Source of the DNA: CBDUBU01 sp965365465
GTDB lineage: Bacteria; Bacteroidota; Rhodothermia; Rhodothermales; DASSAV01
Direction of reading: 5' to 3'
Assembly (NCBI GenBank): GCA_965365465.1
Contig: CBDUBU010000152.1
Location: 1-9,318 of the forward strand
DNA: 9,318 nt
Shown: in pieces, positions 1 to 5,695 of the stretch
Layout: the number at the start of each line of letters is the position of its first letter
Numbering within the stretch: position 1 is the stretch's first letter
Notes under the pieces: generated by a model
Databases searched by the model: none
Told to the model about the DNA's origin: nothing
What the model saw: only the letters and a program-made list of their open reading frames with translations
Made by a program: the position numbers and the translations under genes

Positions 1-49
1 CGCGTGCGCCCTGGCAGTCAAGTGAAAAAAAGGTCTTTGCCGTCTCTTC

Positions 50-74
50 AAAAAAAGAGCCGCTTTCAGGCGGC
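50..74 (-). terminator. Terminator-like hairpin reading leftward
   Basis: Read on the minus strand, GCCGC and GCGGC (70-74 and 59-63) form a 5-bp GC stem around a 6-nt loop. TCT and then a run of T (A7 at 50-56 on the plus strand) follow at once, which is the shape of an intrinsic terminator. No minus-strand gene precedes it inside the window before the plus-strand PASTA gene, so its client is unclear. It may stop antisense or read-through transcription. Confidence 0.45.
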
Positions 75-141
75 CTTGCTGCAAGGGCAAGCAGCGCCTT
101 GACGCTCAAGCGGAGCCTTAACGCTCAAGCAGAGCCTTGAG
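75..141. repeat. 19-bp repeats with CTTGA/TCAAG mini-palindromes
   Basis: A 19-bp unit occurs at 92-110 and 111-129, with a partial third copy from 130 to 141. Each full unit carries CTTGA-CGC-TCAAG or a one-base variant, a small inverted repeat. A related palindrome CTTGCTGCAAG lies just upstream at 75-85. The two full units differ at only a few positions. Function is unknown; the array could fold as a row of short RNA hairpins in the leader of the PASTA gene, or be an intergenic repeat. Confidence 0.6.
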
Positions 142-349
142 TCTACGGCCTGCGGTGTGAGCCGGTCAAGACCCGCCCCCAGGCTTCAACGATACTTCAA
201 CTTCAACTTCAACGAGGCCGCCCTTCAAGGAGACCCCGCGGACAGCCCTCTTTCGAGCGGCCCTGAGAAACCCTCCCCTTATTCATTGGTTCCCTCTTTT
301 CGGCATCTTCGCACTCATTCCCTCTTTTCGAGCAGTTACGCGCTACACG

Positions 350-1189
350 ATGAAGATTGACCTGAAGCAGCACCTTCGCAGCACGAGAACTTTTCTGGCG
401 GCGCTGCTCACAAACCGATTTTTCTGGGCTGGCCTGGGCGTGCTTGTGCTGCTCCTGGCTCTCCTGTTTCTGTTCTTCAACAATCTGATCCTCCCTGCCT
501 ACACGCGGCATGACGTGGCGGTTAACGTGCCAGACGTGCGGAATATGCCTTACCCGGAAGCAGAGCGGCTCCTCCAACAGCAGGATCTCTATGTGGAACA
601 GGTGGTCCAGCGTTTCAACCCGGCGCTCCCCCGCGACGAGGTGATCGACCAGAACCCGCGCCCGAATGCCTCAGTGAAACCGGGCCGGCGCATTTACCTG
701 ACGGTCAATACCGGCACGACCCCTTCCGTGAAGGTTCCCAGGGTGACGGGCTTATCGCGCCGTGAAGCCGAAAACAGGCTGCTTGCCGCACGCCTTAAGG
801 CGGGTGAAGTGCTGCCCGACACGATTCCCGCTCCCTATCCGAATACGATTACCCGCCAGAGTCCGGCCCCCGGAGATTCCCTGCCGGAGGGTTCAGGCAT
901 CAAGTTGTGGTATAGCACCGGCTTCGGACGCGACTATGTTTCGGTGCCCGACGTTACTGGCTTGTCCGTGCCCGAAGCCGAGCAAGTGCTGCTCGACAAC
1001 CGTTTGCGTTCGGTCGTGGTGGGCGCTGGCGATGAAGACGCGGAGGCGGAGTCCCTTACGGTTTCGAGGCAGAGCCGTGAAGCCGGCGCCCGGGTCCGTG
1101 AAGGCTTTGAAATCCGGCTCTTCGTCGGCGAGGAGGAACCCGTCCCCGATTCGGAAGCCCTGGAGGGCGTCGAGGAGCAGGAGCCGTAA
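350..1189 (+). CDS. Membrane-anchored triple PASTA-domain protein
   Basis: This 279-residue protein has a short cytoplasmic N-terminus, one strongly hydrophobic segment at about residues 25-48 and three PASTA domains at about 55-125, 126-196 and 197-268. Each begins with a typical VPDV/VPRV-TGL-like signature (VPDVRNM, VPRVTGL, VPDVTGL) followed by an EAE helix, and a short acidic tail ends the chain. PASTA domains are known from penicillin-binding proteins and Ser/Thr kinases, where they sense or position peptidoglycan. Here there is neither kinase nor transpeptidase, so the topology suggests a periplasmic peptidoglycan-binding or scaffolding protein held in the inner membrane; that role is inferred. 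The ATG at 350 gives a clean N-in anchor and no better start lies upstream. It converges on pyrR, the two stop codons being one base apart. Confidence 0.9.
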   Translation: MKIDLKQHLRSTRTFLAALLTNRFFWAGLGVLVLLLALLFLFFNNLILPAYTRHDVAVNVPDVRNMPYPEAERLLQQQDLYVEQVVQRFNPALPRDEVIDQNPRPNASVKPGRRIYLTVNTGTTPSVKVPRVTGLSRREAENRLLAARLKAGEVLPDTIPAPYPNTITRQSPAPGDSLPEGSGIKLWYSTGFGRDYVSVPDVTGLSVPEAEQVLLDNRLRSVVVGAGDEDAEAESLTVSRQSREAGARVREGFEIRLFVGEEEPVPDSEALEGVEEQEP

Positions 1190-1190
1190 G

Positions 1191-1712
1191 CTACTCTTCT
1201 ACGTAAACGGCAAATGCGTCTTCTGTATCGAGCACCACACGCTCCTTGTGCTTGGTCTGAATAAAGCGTCCCACGTAATCCGGCTGGATCGGATACTCGC
1301 GGTGCCCCCGGTCAATGAGTACGATGAGTTGAATCGTGCGCGGTCGGCCAAAGCGGACGATGGCATCGAGCGCCGCGCGAGCCGTGCGTCCCGTGAATAG
1401 CACATCGTCCACCAGGATCACGTCCCGGTCGGTGATATCCACAGGCACCCTGGATTGGTCCTCCACCAGTTCGGCAGGGTTGCGGTCGTCGCGGAACCGG
1501 GCGATATCCAGGAAGCCCACCTTGAAATCGCGCCGCTCGATGCGGCCTATCTGAGCGGCCAGGGCCTCGGCCAGCCTCGCGCCGCGCGCGCGGATTCCTA
1601 TGAGCTCAAGGTTTTCTGCACCGCTGTTGCGCTCGATCACTTCGTAGGCGAGCCGGCTCAACGTCCTGTGGACGCGCTCCGACGACATAATCAAAGTCCT
1701 GGGCATCTGCAT
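1191..1712 (-). CDS. pyrR: PyrR: pyr regulator / uracil phosphoribosyltransferase
   Basis: A 173-residue type I phosphoribosyltransferase of full PyrR length (about 180 is usual). The PRPP-binding loop VILVDDVLFTGRT is at residues 98-110. Other PyrR hallmarks are IGIRARGARLAEAL (38-51), the LDIARFRDD segment (68-76) and VLIDRGHREYPIQPDYVGR (131-149). Family knowledge: PyrR converts uracil plus PRPP to UMP, and in many bacteria it binds pyr mRNA leaders in response to UMP to attenuate pyrimidine synthesis. I see no PyrR-binding RNA loop and no other pyr gene in the window, so whether this copy regulates is open. The first ATG (1712) gives an N-terminus slightly longer than the conserved part; ATGs at 1706 and 1688 are alternatives. 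No terminator follows, because the PASTA gene ends one base away on the opposite strand. Confidence 0.94.
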   Translation of the reverse strand: MQMPRTLIMSSERVHRTLSRLAYEVIERNSGAENLELIGIRARGARLAEALAAQIGRIERRDFKVGFLDIARFRDDRNPAELVEDQSRVPVDITDRDVILVDDVLFTGRTARAALDAIVRFGRPRTIQLIVLIDRGHREYPIQPDYVGRFIQTKHKERVVLDTEDAFAVYVEE

Positions 1713-1826
1713 AGGTGTTTCAGAGCAAATCAGCGGTATAACAGACGTGGAAGAAAACCACCCGGCGCTTAGGAATCAATGTCGGGCGTAAACTTTACCG
1801 GCCTGTTAACGCTCCCGTCCGGGCGC

Positions 1827-1857
1827 AAAAAAACCTCCGTGGACTCTGTCCCGGAGG
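1827..1857 (-). terminator. Strong intrinsic terminator after the FN3-like gene
   Basis: On the minus strand CCTCCG pairs with CGGAGG and continues inward as GGAC/GTCC with one bulged base and a 3-nt loop, giving ten base pairs. Seven T residues (A7 at 1827-1833 on the plus strand) follow immediately. It lies about 35 nt beyond the stop of the gene at 1893-2306 and separates that gene from pyrR, so the two are independent transcription units. Confidence 0.88.
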
Positions 1858-1892
1858 CATACCTTTATTTGACGCCGCCTGACCCTGTAGCG

Positions 1893-2306
1893 CTACTGAA
1901 ACATGGCCTTGATGCTGCCCCACGTCCGGCGCACCGCCGTCGGCGTGTAGTTGATCTTTGCCTCGTAGAGGTTCTTTCGGCTGCCGTCTGTAAAGATGGC
2001 GACCAGTCTGTAATCGACCGGCTCTGAGGCTGCCTTGTAGAGTTGCCCATCCTCGTATGTATACGGTTTTCCAACGCCGACAGCCGCAATCGGCGTGTCG
2101 TTGAGCGTTGCGAACTGGCCGTTGCTGTACGGGGTGCGGCGCTGGATCTCGTACCCGTATACCTCTTGCTCAACTTCCGTCTCCCAGACGACCTTCACGT
2201 TGCCGCTTGCCTCTATATTGCAGTAACGCAGCCGGACATCGGGAAACAGCATCCCTGCTCCGGTGAGCAGCAGAATCAATAAGGCTGGTAAGACGAGACG
2301 CTTCAT
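1893..2306 (-). CDS. Small exported protein with FN3-like fold
   Basis: A 137-residue protein that I do not recognise by name. Residues 1-20 are a signal peptide or anchor (MKR followed by a leucine-rich core). The remainder, about 30-121, has the pattern of a fibronectin type III-like domain: VKVVWETEVEQEVYGYEIQRR (37-57), then PYTYEDGQLY (81-90), then a VDYRLVAIFTDGSR strand pair (97-110). The C-terminal VRRTWGSIKAMF (125-136) is basic and amphipathic. FN3-like modules generally mediate protein or carbohydrate contacts outside the cytoplasm; the partner is unknown. I chose the internal ATG at 2306 and not the one at 2363, because it opens directly onto the signal peptide and a promoter-like element (2341-2371) lies between the two. 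Confidence 0.75.
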   Translation of the reverse strand: MKRLVLPALLILLLTGAGMLFPDVRLRYCNIEASGNVKVVWETEVEQEVYGYEIQRRTPYSNGQFATLNDTPIAAVGVGKPYTYEDGQLYKAASEPVDYRLVAIFTDGSRKNLYEAKINYTPTAVRRTWGSIKAMFQ

Positions 2307-2340
2307 CAATGATGCAAAATCAGTTGCACTTGGAAACAGC

Positions 2341-2371
2341 ATAAGATAGAAGACGTGGGGCAAAGATCAAA
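2341..2371 (-). promoter_or_regulatory. Candidate Bacteroidota-type promoter
   Basis: On the minus strand TTTG (2371-2368) is followed after exactly 19 nt by TATCTTAT (2348-2341), a four-out-of-six fit to the TAnnTTTG -7 box of Bacteroidota housekeeping promoters. The implied start would give a leader of roughly 25-30 nt before the ATG at 2306. This is a pattern match only. Confidence 0.35.
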
Positions 2372-2404
2372 TTCCTGTCGATTCCTTGCCTGCAGCAGCC
2401 TCTC

Positions 2405-2418
2405 CGGAAAAATTTCCG
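2405..2418. other. CGGAAA-AA-TTTCCG inverted repeat
   Basis: A 14-bp near-palindrome with six paired bases on each side of a two-base centre lies in the 231-nt gap between the two small minus-strand genes, about 60 nt upstream of the candidate promoter for the FN3-like gene. The tiny centre suits a dimeric DNA-binding protein better than an RNA hairpin. No regulator is identifiable. Confidence 0.35.
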
Positions 2419-2537
2419 CGTCTGATGCCAATCATAATACACGCGAAAAGGCTCGAACAGGTAACCAGAAGCCGCAAATATCTGGCAACATACGAATTTG
2501 CCGTTAAGAACCAGAACCCTTTCGAAGAGGCGCCGGC

Positions 2538-2891
2538 TCATTCCGTCTTTGGAACGGCCTGCCTGACGGCCTGTGCAATCAGGTCTTTCACCTGATCCCG
2601 ATACTTGCGCCGGATTCTCAGCCTGACCTCCTCCCGATGCCGGCCCGGCATCACCCGGAGCAGCTCGGTCCCACGCGGCCTGATGTAAAGCCAGTCTCCC
2701 CTGATCCCCTTTTTCAGGTGCATACCCCAGAGTGCGCCCAGCGCAATCTTGACCGTCTCCGGGTCTTGCTTGATTAGCTTGAGGGTCTTTACCCGGAATT
2801 TGAAAACCAGGTATTCGTCCTCCAGGTAGATCACGCCGTTCGCTCTCGCCAGACCATGATGCACGCCTTTGATGACAAACTTGATGCTCAT
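2538..2891 (-). CDS. Conserved-looking hypothetical protein, 117 aa
   Basis: I do not recognise this gene. It encodes 117 residues with no signal peptide or membrane segment, so it is probably cytoplasmic. Residues 4-72 alternate in short beta-like strands (KFVIKGVHHG, GVIYLEDEYLVFKFRV, WLYIRPRG), and residues 84-113 form a charged, arginine-rich helix. This layout recalls a small beta-sandwich or PH-like domain capped by a C-terminal helix, but that is only a guess. The surface is strongly basic, so contact with RNA or acidic membrane lipid is possible. The start is well fixed: an in-frame TAA lies at 2898-2900, just upstream of the ATG at 2891. It follows clpP on the same strand but is cut off from it by a strong terminator at 3104-3138, so it must have its own promoter. 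Confidence 0.72.
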   Translation of the reverse strand: MSIKFVIKGVHHGLARANGVIYLEDEYLVFKFRVKTLKLIKQDPETVKIALGALWGMHLKKGIRGDWLYIRPRGTELLRVMPGRHREEVRLRIRRKYRDQVKDLIAQAVRQAVPKTE

Positions 2892-2892
2892 T

Positions 2893-2905
2893 ATGTGTTA
2901 CACAT
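2893..2905. promoter_or_regulatory. Perfect 13-bp palindrome abutting a start codon
   Basis: ATGTGT-T-ACACAT is a perfect inverted repeat ending one base before the ATG of the 117-residue gene. There is no Shine-Dalgarno sequence in this leader, so the palindrome occupies the place where a ribosome would load. It could be an operator, or a short RNA stem that controls access to the start codon. It does not match a binding site that I can name. Confidence 0.45.
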
Positions 2906-3103
2906 GACTGCAAGGAGGGCGCGAGGCATCGCATCTCTCCCACTTCGCGCTATTGACCACGCCCATACGGGCAGGATTCGGGGGGAGTTGCGAAAATAAG
3001 CGAAAAATACTTTCGTTGCTGTCCTTCCCGAATTCACCAGCACGGCGCACACTCTTGAGCAGACCGAAGGGGTGTCTGTGAACTCGGAAAAACTTGAGAC
3101 AGC

Positions 3104-3138
3104 AAAAAGGGCGACTCCGTTTCAACCGAAGTCGCCCT
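3104..3138 (-). terminator. Intrinsic terminator of clpP
   Basis: AGGGCGACT (3108-3116) pairs with AGTCGCCCT (3130-3138) over nine base pairs, with a further CG/CG pair inside the loop region. On the minus strand the stem is followed by a run of T (A5 at 3104-3108 on the plus strand). It begins 21 nt after the clpP stop codon and ends that transcription unit, so clpX is not co-transcribed here. Confidence 0.92.
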
Positions 3139-3159
3139 GAAAAAACAAAAAACTTCCGA

Positions 3160-3882
3160 TCAGCCGGCGGTTTTGCTGATCCCATCCTGTCCGTTGGTGG
3201 AGGGGATGAAGCCGCGCTTCGGAACGAGCACGTTGTCGATAAGGCCGTAGTCCTTCGCGTCCTGTGCGCTGAGCCAGTAGTCGCGGTCGGCATCGCGCTC
3301 CAGTTGCGCCAGCTCTTTGCCCGAATGGTGCGCCAGAATCCGGTAGATGCGCTCCTTGATCCAGAGGATTTCACGGGCCTGGATCTCGATGTCGGAAGCC
3401 TGCCCCTGTGCGCCGCCAAGCGGCTGGTGCAGCATGATGCGCGAGTTCGGCAAGGCCGCCCGCCGTCCTGCCGTGCCTGCCGTCAGCAGCACCGACCCCA
3501 TGGAAGCGGCCAGCCCTACGCAGATCGTAGCCACGGGACATGAGACCCACTGCATGGTGTCGTAAACGGCCAGACCGCTGTAAACGACGCCGCCCGGCGA
3601 GTTGATGTAAATGCTGATGTCCCGCTCCGGGTCCTCGCTGGCGAGGAAAAGTAACTGCGCCACCACCAGGTTTGCAATCTGGTCGTTGATTGGCGTGCCG
3701 ATGATGACGATGCGCTCTTTCAGAAGACGCGAGAAGATGTCATAGGCGCGCTCGCCGCGTGTCGTCTGCTCCACTACCATCGGCACCAGCGCGGCCATTG
3801 TTTCGTCGCGGAACGGGCCGCTGTAGATGTCGCCAGGCACGGAGGTCAACCCTTTGCTGAACTTGAGAAAATCTTCAATCAT
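3160..3882 (-). CDS. clpP: ClpP, ATP-dependent Clp protease proteolytic subunit
   Basis: A 240-residue serine protease subunit. It assembles as a 14-mer chamber that degrades proteins unfolded by ClpX or ClpA-type ATPases. The catalytic triad is visible: Ser127 in GLAASMGS, His152 in MLHQPLGGAQGQASDIEI, and Asp201 in ERDADRDYWL, with spacing equal to Escherichia coli ClpP. The glycine-rich strand SPGG is at 95-98. The N-terminus MIEDFLKFSKGL resembles that of Bacteroidota ClpP proteins, which supports the ATG at 3882, although it makes the protein longer than E. coli ClpP. A weak TAAGG lies upstream of the start. tig precedes it on the same strand, as is usual for tig-clpP-clpX, but clpX is missing and a terminator follows. 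Confidence 0.97.
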   Translation of the reverse strand: MIEDFLKFSKGLTSVPGDIYSGPFRDETMAALVPMVVEQTTRGERAYDIFSRLLKERIVIIGTPINDQIANLVVAQLLFLASEDPERDISIYINSPGGVVYSGLAVYDTMQWVSCPVATICVGLAASMGSVLLTAGTAGRRAALPNSRIMLHQPLGGAQGQASDIEIQAREILWIKERIYRILAHHSGKELAQLERDADRDYWLSAQDAKDYGLIDNVLVPKRGFIPSTNGQDGISKTAG

Positions 3883-3920
3883 AAGCTGCCTTATTCCATA
3901 AAAGTTGTTTCTGTAGGGGC

Positions 3921-4052
3921 CTATTTGCTACCGGAACCCCCTCTGTTGGTTCCTTTTCCCGCCTGCCTTTCCGACAGCGCCCATTGCAAACGCTCCAAGC
4001 TCAGACATAGCTCGCTCGGGTTGCTGCTAAAGACACAAAGGTTGAAGGACAT
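3921..4052 (-). CDS. Possible 43-aa small protein between tig and clpP
   Basis: An open frame of 43 codons lies in the 271-nt gap between tig and clpP; an upstream in-frame ATG at 4076 would make it 51. The product has a cysteine-containing start (MSFNLCVF), an amphipathic-looking helix NPSELCLSLERLQWALSERQ and a glycine-, serine- and lysine-rich tail. About two thirds of third positions are G or C, no more than expected from the region. Its stop lies 38 nt before clpP, a spacing that would suit an operon. An inverted repeat GGAACC/GGTTCC (3933-3953) falls in its 3' part. It may simply be a chance ORF; no function can be assigned. Confidence 0.27.
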   Translation of the reverse strand: MSFNLCVFSSNPSELCLSLERLQWALSERQAGKGTNRGGSGSK

Positions 4053-4153
4053 GGCGCGCTGACTCCCCCTTGTCATCCCTACAAAGAAAGGAACCCCGTC
4101 GTTGAGGAATGCCTGAACAGTGGAGATTTACTATCGTTAGTCGCTGCGCTCGT

Positions 4154-5551
4154 TTACTCTTCTGGCGAGGCGATGGGCGAGGCCGAACGCGCTTCGAGTT
4201 CCTGCATCAGGGCTTCCTGGTCTTTGTCCACGACCTCGAACTGCCCGGCGAGCCAGTCGAACACCTTGTCGCTCAGGATACGCGCATCGAGCTGTTCCTG
4301 CATGGCAGGCACTGCCTTGTAAAACCGGCGCAGCATCTCCGGCTCCAGACCGCCGCCGGCTGCGGTTTCCTCAAGATGTTTATCCCGTTCCTCCTCCGTT
4401 ACCTCAAGCCCCTCCTGCTCGATGATCTTGTCGCGGAGAAGCATCCAGTGCGCCTGCTTCCGGGCCTCCTCCCTGTTCTCGTCCCGGAATGCCTCCTCGT
4501 CAAAGGATTCGGGCAGCTTGCCCTTGTTGCGCTCCCGAACGTCCTGCACAAACGAGTCGAGGTAAATATCAACGACGGAATCCGGGACCGGGATCGGATG
4601 CAGGTCGCGCATACGGTCTACGACGTTTTCCGAGAAGAAATCGCGCGTGTTCTGCTTCCAGGCGCGTTCGAGTTGACCCCGTATTTCCTGGCGCAGCCCG
4701 GCCTCGTCTTCCTGTGCGTCCTGCGTGATCTCCTTGATGAACTCGGCGTCCAGTTCCGGCAGTTCACGACGCTTGGCCTCCCGGATGGTCACCTGATAGG
4801 CGTGCGTGTGCGTTCCATGCGGATGTTCTTCCTGACGCTGCCCCGGAAGCTCCAGCAGATCGGAATGCAGTTCCTCCTCATGGGCGTGCTCATGGAGCAG
4901 CTCTACCCGGAAAACATCGCCCTCCTTGCGCCCCAGCAGCGCCTCGCGCAGTTCTTCTTTCAGGCGCGGGTCGTCCAGAAAGAACGCGACACCTTCCTCC
5001 TTTTTCCCAATGATCGGGGCGCCCGAGTTGCTGTCCAGATGCTGCATGTCGACCAGCACGTAGTCCTTGTCCCCAATTTCCTCTTGCAGCGGGATCAGGT
5101 CGGCGCCCTTCTTGCGCAGCCGTTCCACCTCCTCGTCTACCTCTTCGTCGGTGACTTCGTGTACCAGACGGGTGACTTTCTCGCCGGAGAGGTCTTTGAG
5201 TTCGATCTCCGGGCGAACCCCGAAGCGCACGACAGCGTGCAGTCCTTTGGCCTCCTCGTATTCGAGCGTCGTCAGCTTCGGCTGCCCGAGCACTTTGTAT
5301 TCCTCGCTGTTGAGCACTTCCTCCTCATAGGTGCTCTGAACTTTCTTTTCTGCGATCTCATAGGCGAGCGCCTGACCGTACATTTTCTTCAGGAGCGGGA
5401 GGGGCGCCTTGCCTGGACGAAAGCCTTTCAAAGTGGTGCGCGTGCGCTGCGCCCGGAGCGCCTTGTCGATCTCCGGCGCGAGGTCTTCCGCCGTTGACGT
5501 GATCTCCAGTTCGTACTCTGCCGGGTTGACCTGCTGAATCTTTGTCTGCAT
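4154..5551 (-). CDS. tig: Trigger factor (ribosome-associated chaperone / PPIase)
   Basis: A 465-residue trigger factor. It docks at the ribosomal exit tunnel and shields nascent chains. The N-terminal ribosome-binding domain carries the signature GFRPGKAP at residues 43-50, followed by the LLKKMYG helix. An FKBP-like PPIase domain spans about 150-265 (it begins GDKDYVLVDMQ, and GRKEGDVFRVEL lies near its middle), and the C-terminal chaperone arms run from about 266 to 440. The PPIase domain contains an unusual histidine-rich stretch at residues 220-250, with eight His and many Glu. The short polar tail ends in ASPEE. I start at the ATG at 5551, since the family begins with the MQ(T/V)..q..n..e motif; the frame extends 24 codons further up without family resemblance. 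clpP follows 271 nt away on the same strand. Confidence 0.96.
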   Translation of the reverse strand: MQTKIQQVNPAEYELEITSTAEDLAPEIDKALRAQRTRTTLKGFRPGKAPLPLLKKMYGQALAYEIAEKKVQSTYEEEVLNSEEYKVLGQPKLTTLEYEEAKGLHAVVRFGVRPEIELKDLSGEKVTRLVHEVTDEEVDEEVERLRKKGADLIPLQEEIGDKDYVLVDMQHLDSNSGAPIIGKKEEGVAFFLDDPRLKEELREALLGRKEGDVFRVELLHEHAHEEELHSDLLELPGQRQEEHPHGTHTHAYQVTIREAKRRELPELDAEFIKEITQDAQEDEAGLRQEIRGQLERAWKQNTRDFFSENVVDRMRDLHPIPVPDSVVDIYLDSFVQDVRERNKGKLPESFDEEAFRDENREEARKQAHWMLLRDKIIEQEGLEVTEEERDKHLEETAAGGGLEPEMLRRFYKAVPAMQEQLDARILSDKVFDWLAGQFEVVDKDQEALMQELEARSASPIASPEE

Positions 5552-5695
5552 ATCTCTAAGGGGTGATAGGTTCTTTAGCCTGCCTGTTAAAGCGCCGGGA
5601 TAAAAAAGATTAGCCGTTTTCAATCCCCTTGCCCCTCGGTAGTTCCACGCCCTTGCAGAAGGGTCGCTGAGCGCCGCAGGCCGCGCATTTCCGGC

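Larger units (their letters stand above)
1..349. other. Left-edge region without a convincing gene
   Basis: No reading frame here looks like a real protein. Three plus-strand frames run in from the left edge and stop at 25, 102 and 140. Any of them could be the tail of an upstream gene, and I cannot choose between them; the one stopping at 25 would place its end just before the repeats. The stretch holds a minus-strand terminator-like hairpin (50-74), small palindromic repeats (75-141), a CTTCAA hexamer repeated three times in tandem (195-212), and a 13-base direct repeat TTCCCTCTTTTCG at 290-302 and 318-330, with a near copy at 246-256. The upstream region of the PASTA gene therefore probably carries its promoter and leader, but I find no clear promoter boxes. 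Confidence 0.5.

Noticed and set aside
157..360. 67-codon GTG-start frame before the PASTA gene
   Set aside because: Its product is low in complexity (NFNFN comes from the CTTCAA repeat), overlaps the PASTA start and resembles no family.
1713..1800. PyrR-binding leader or promoter upstream of pyrR
   Set aside because: I could find neither the conserved PyrR-binding loop nor a good promoter box pair; only isolated AT-rich hexamers occur.
2320..2943. 207-codon minus-strand frame over the 117-aa gene
   Set aside because: It runs through the 117-aa gene in another frame, and the product looks like a translated out-of-frame sequence.
2898..3419. 173-codon minus-strand frame overlapping the 3' part of clpP
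   Set aside because: Most of it lies inside clpP in another frame and the rest crosses the clpP terminator; the composition is arginine- and serine-rich like other shadows.
4109..5497. Long plus-strand open frame (462 codons) opposite tig
   Set aside because: It is a complement-frame shadow caused by codon bias; tig on the other strand has full family signatures and this product has none.
5552..5623. 24-codon N-terminal extension of tig
   Set aside because: The family start motif begins at the ATG at 5551; the extension shows no resemblance to trigger factors.
5602..5625. Possible terminator after the large envelope gene (GATT/AATC followed by TTTTTT on the minus strand)
   Set aside because: The stem has only four weak base pairs; it could contribute, but I cannot support it as a terminator.
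5650..5663. CCCTT/AAGGG hairpin downstream of the large envelope gene
   Set aside because: No T-run follows on either strand, so it is not a convincing terminator.
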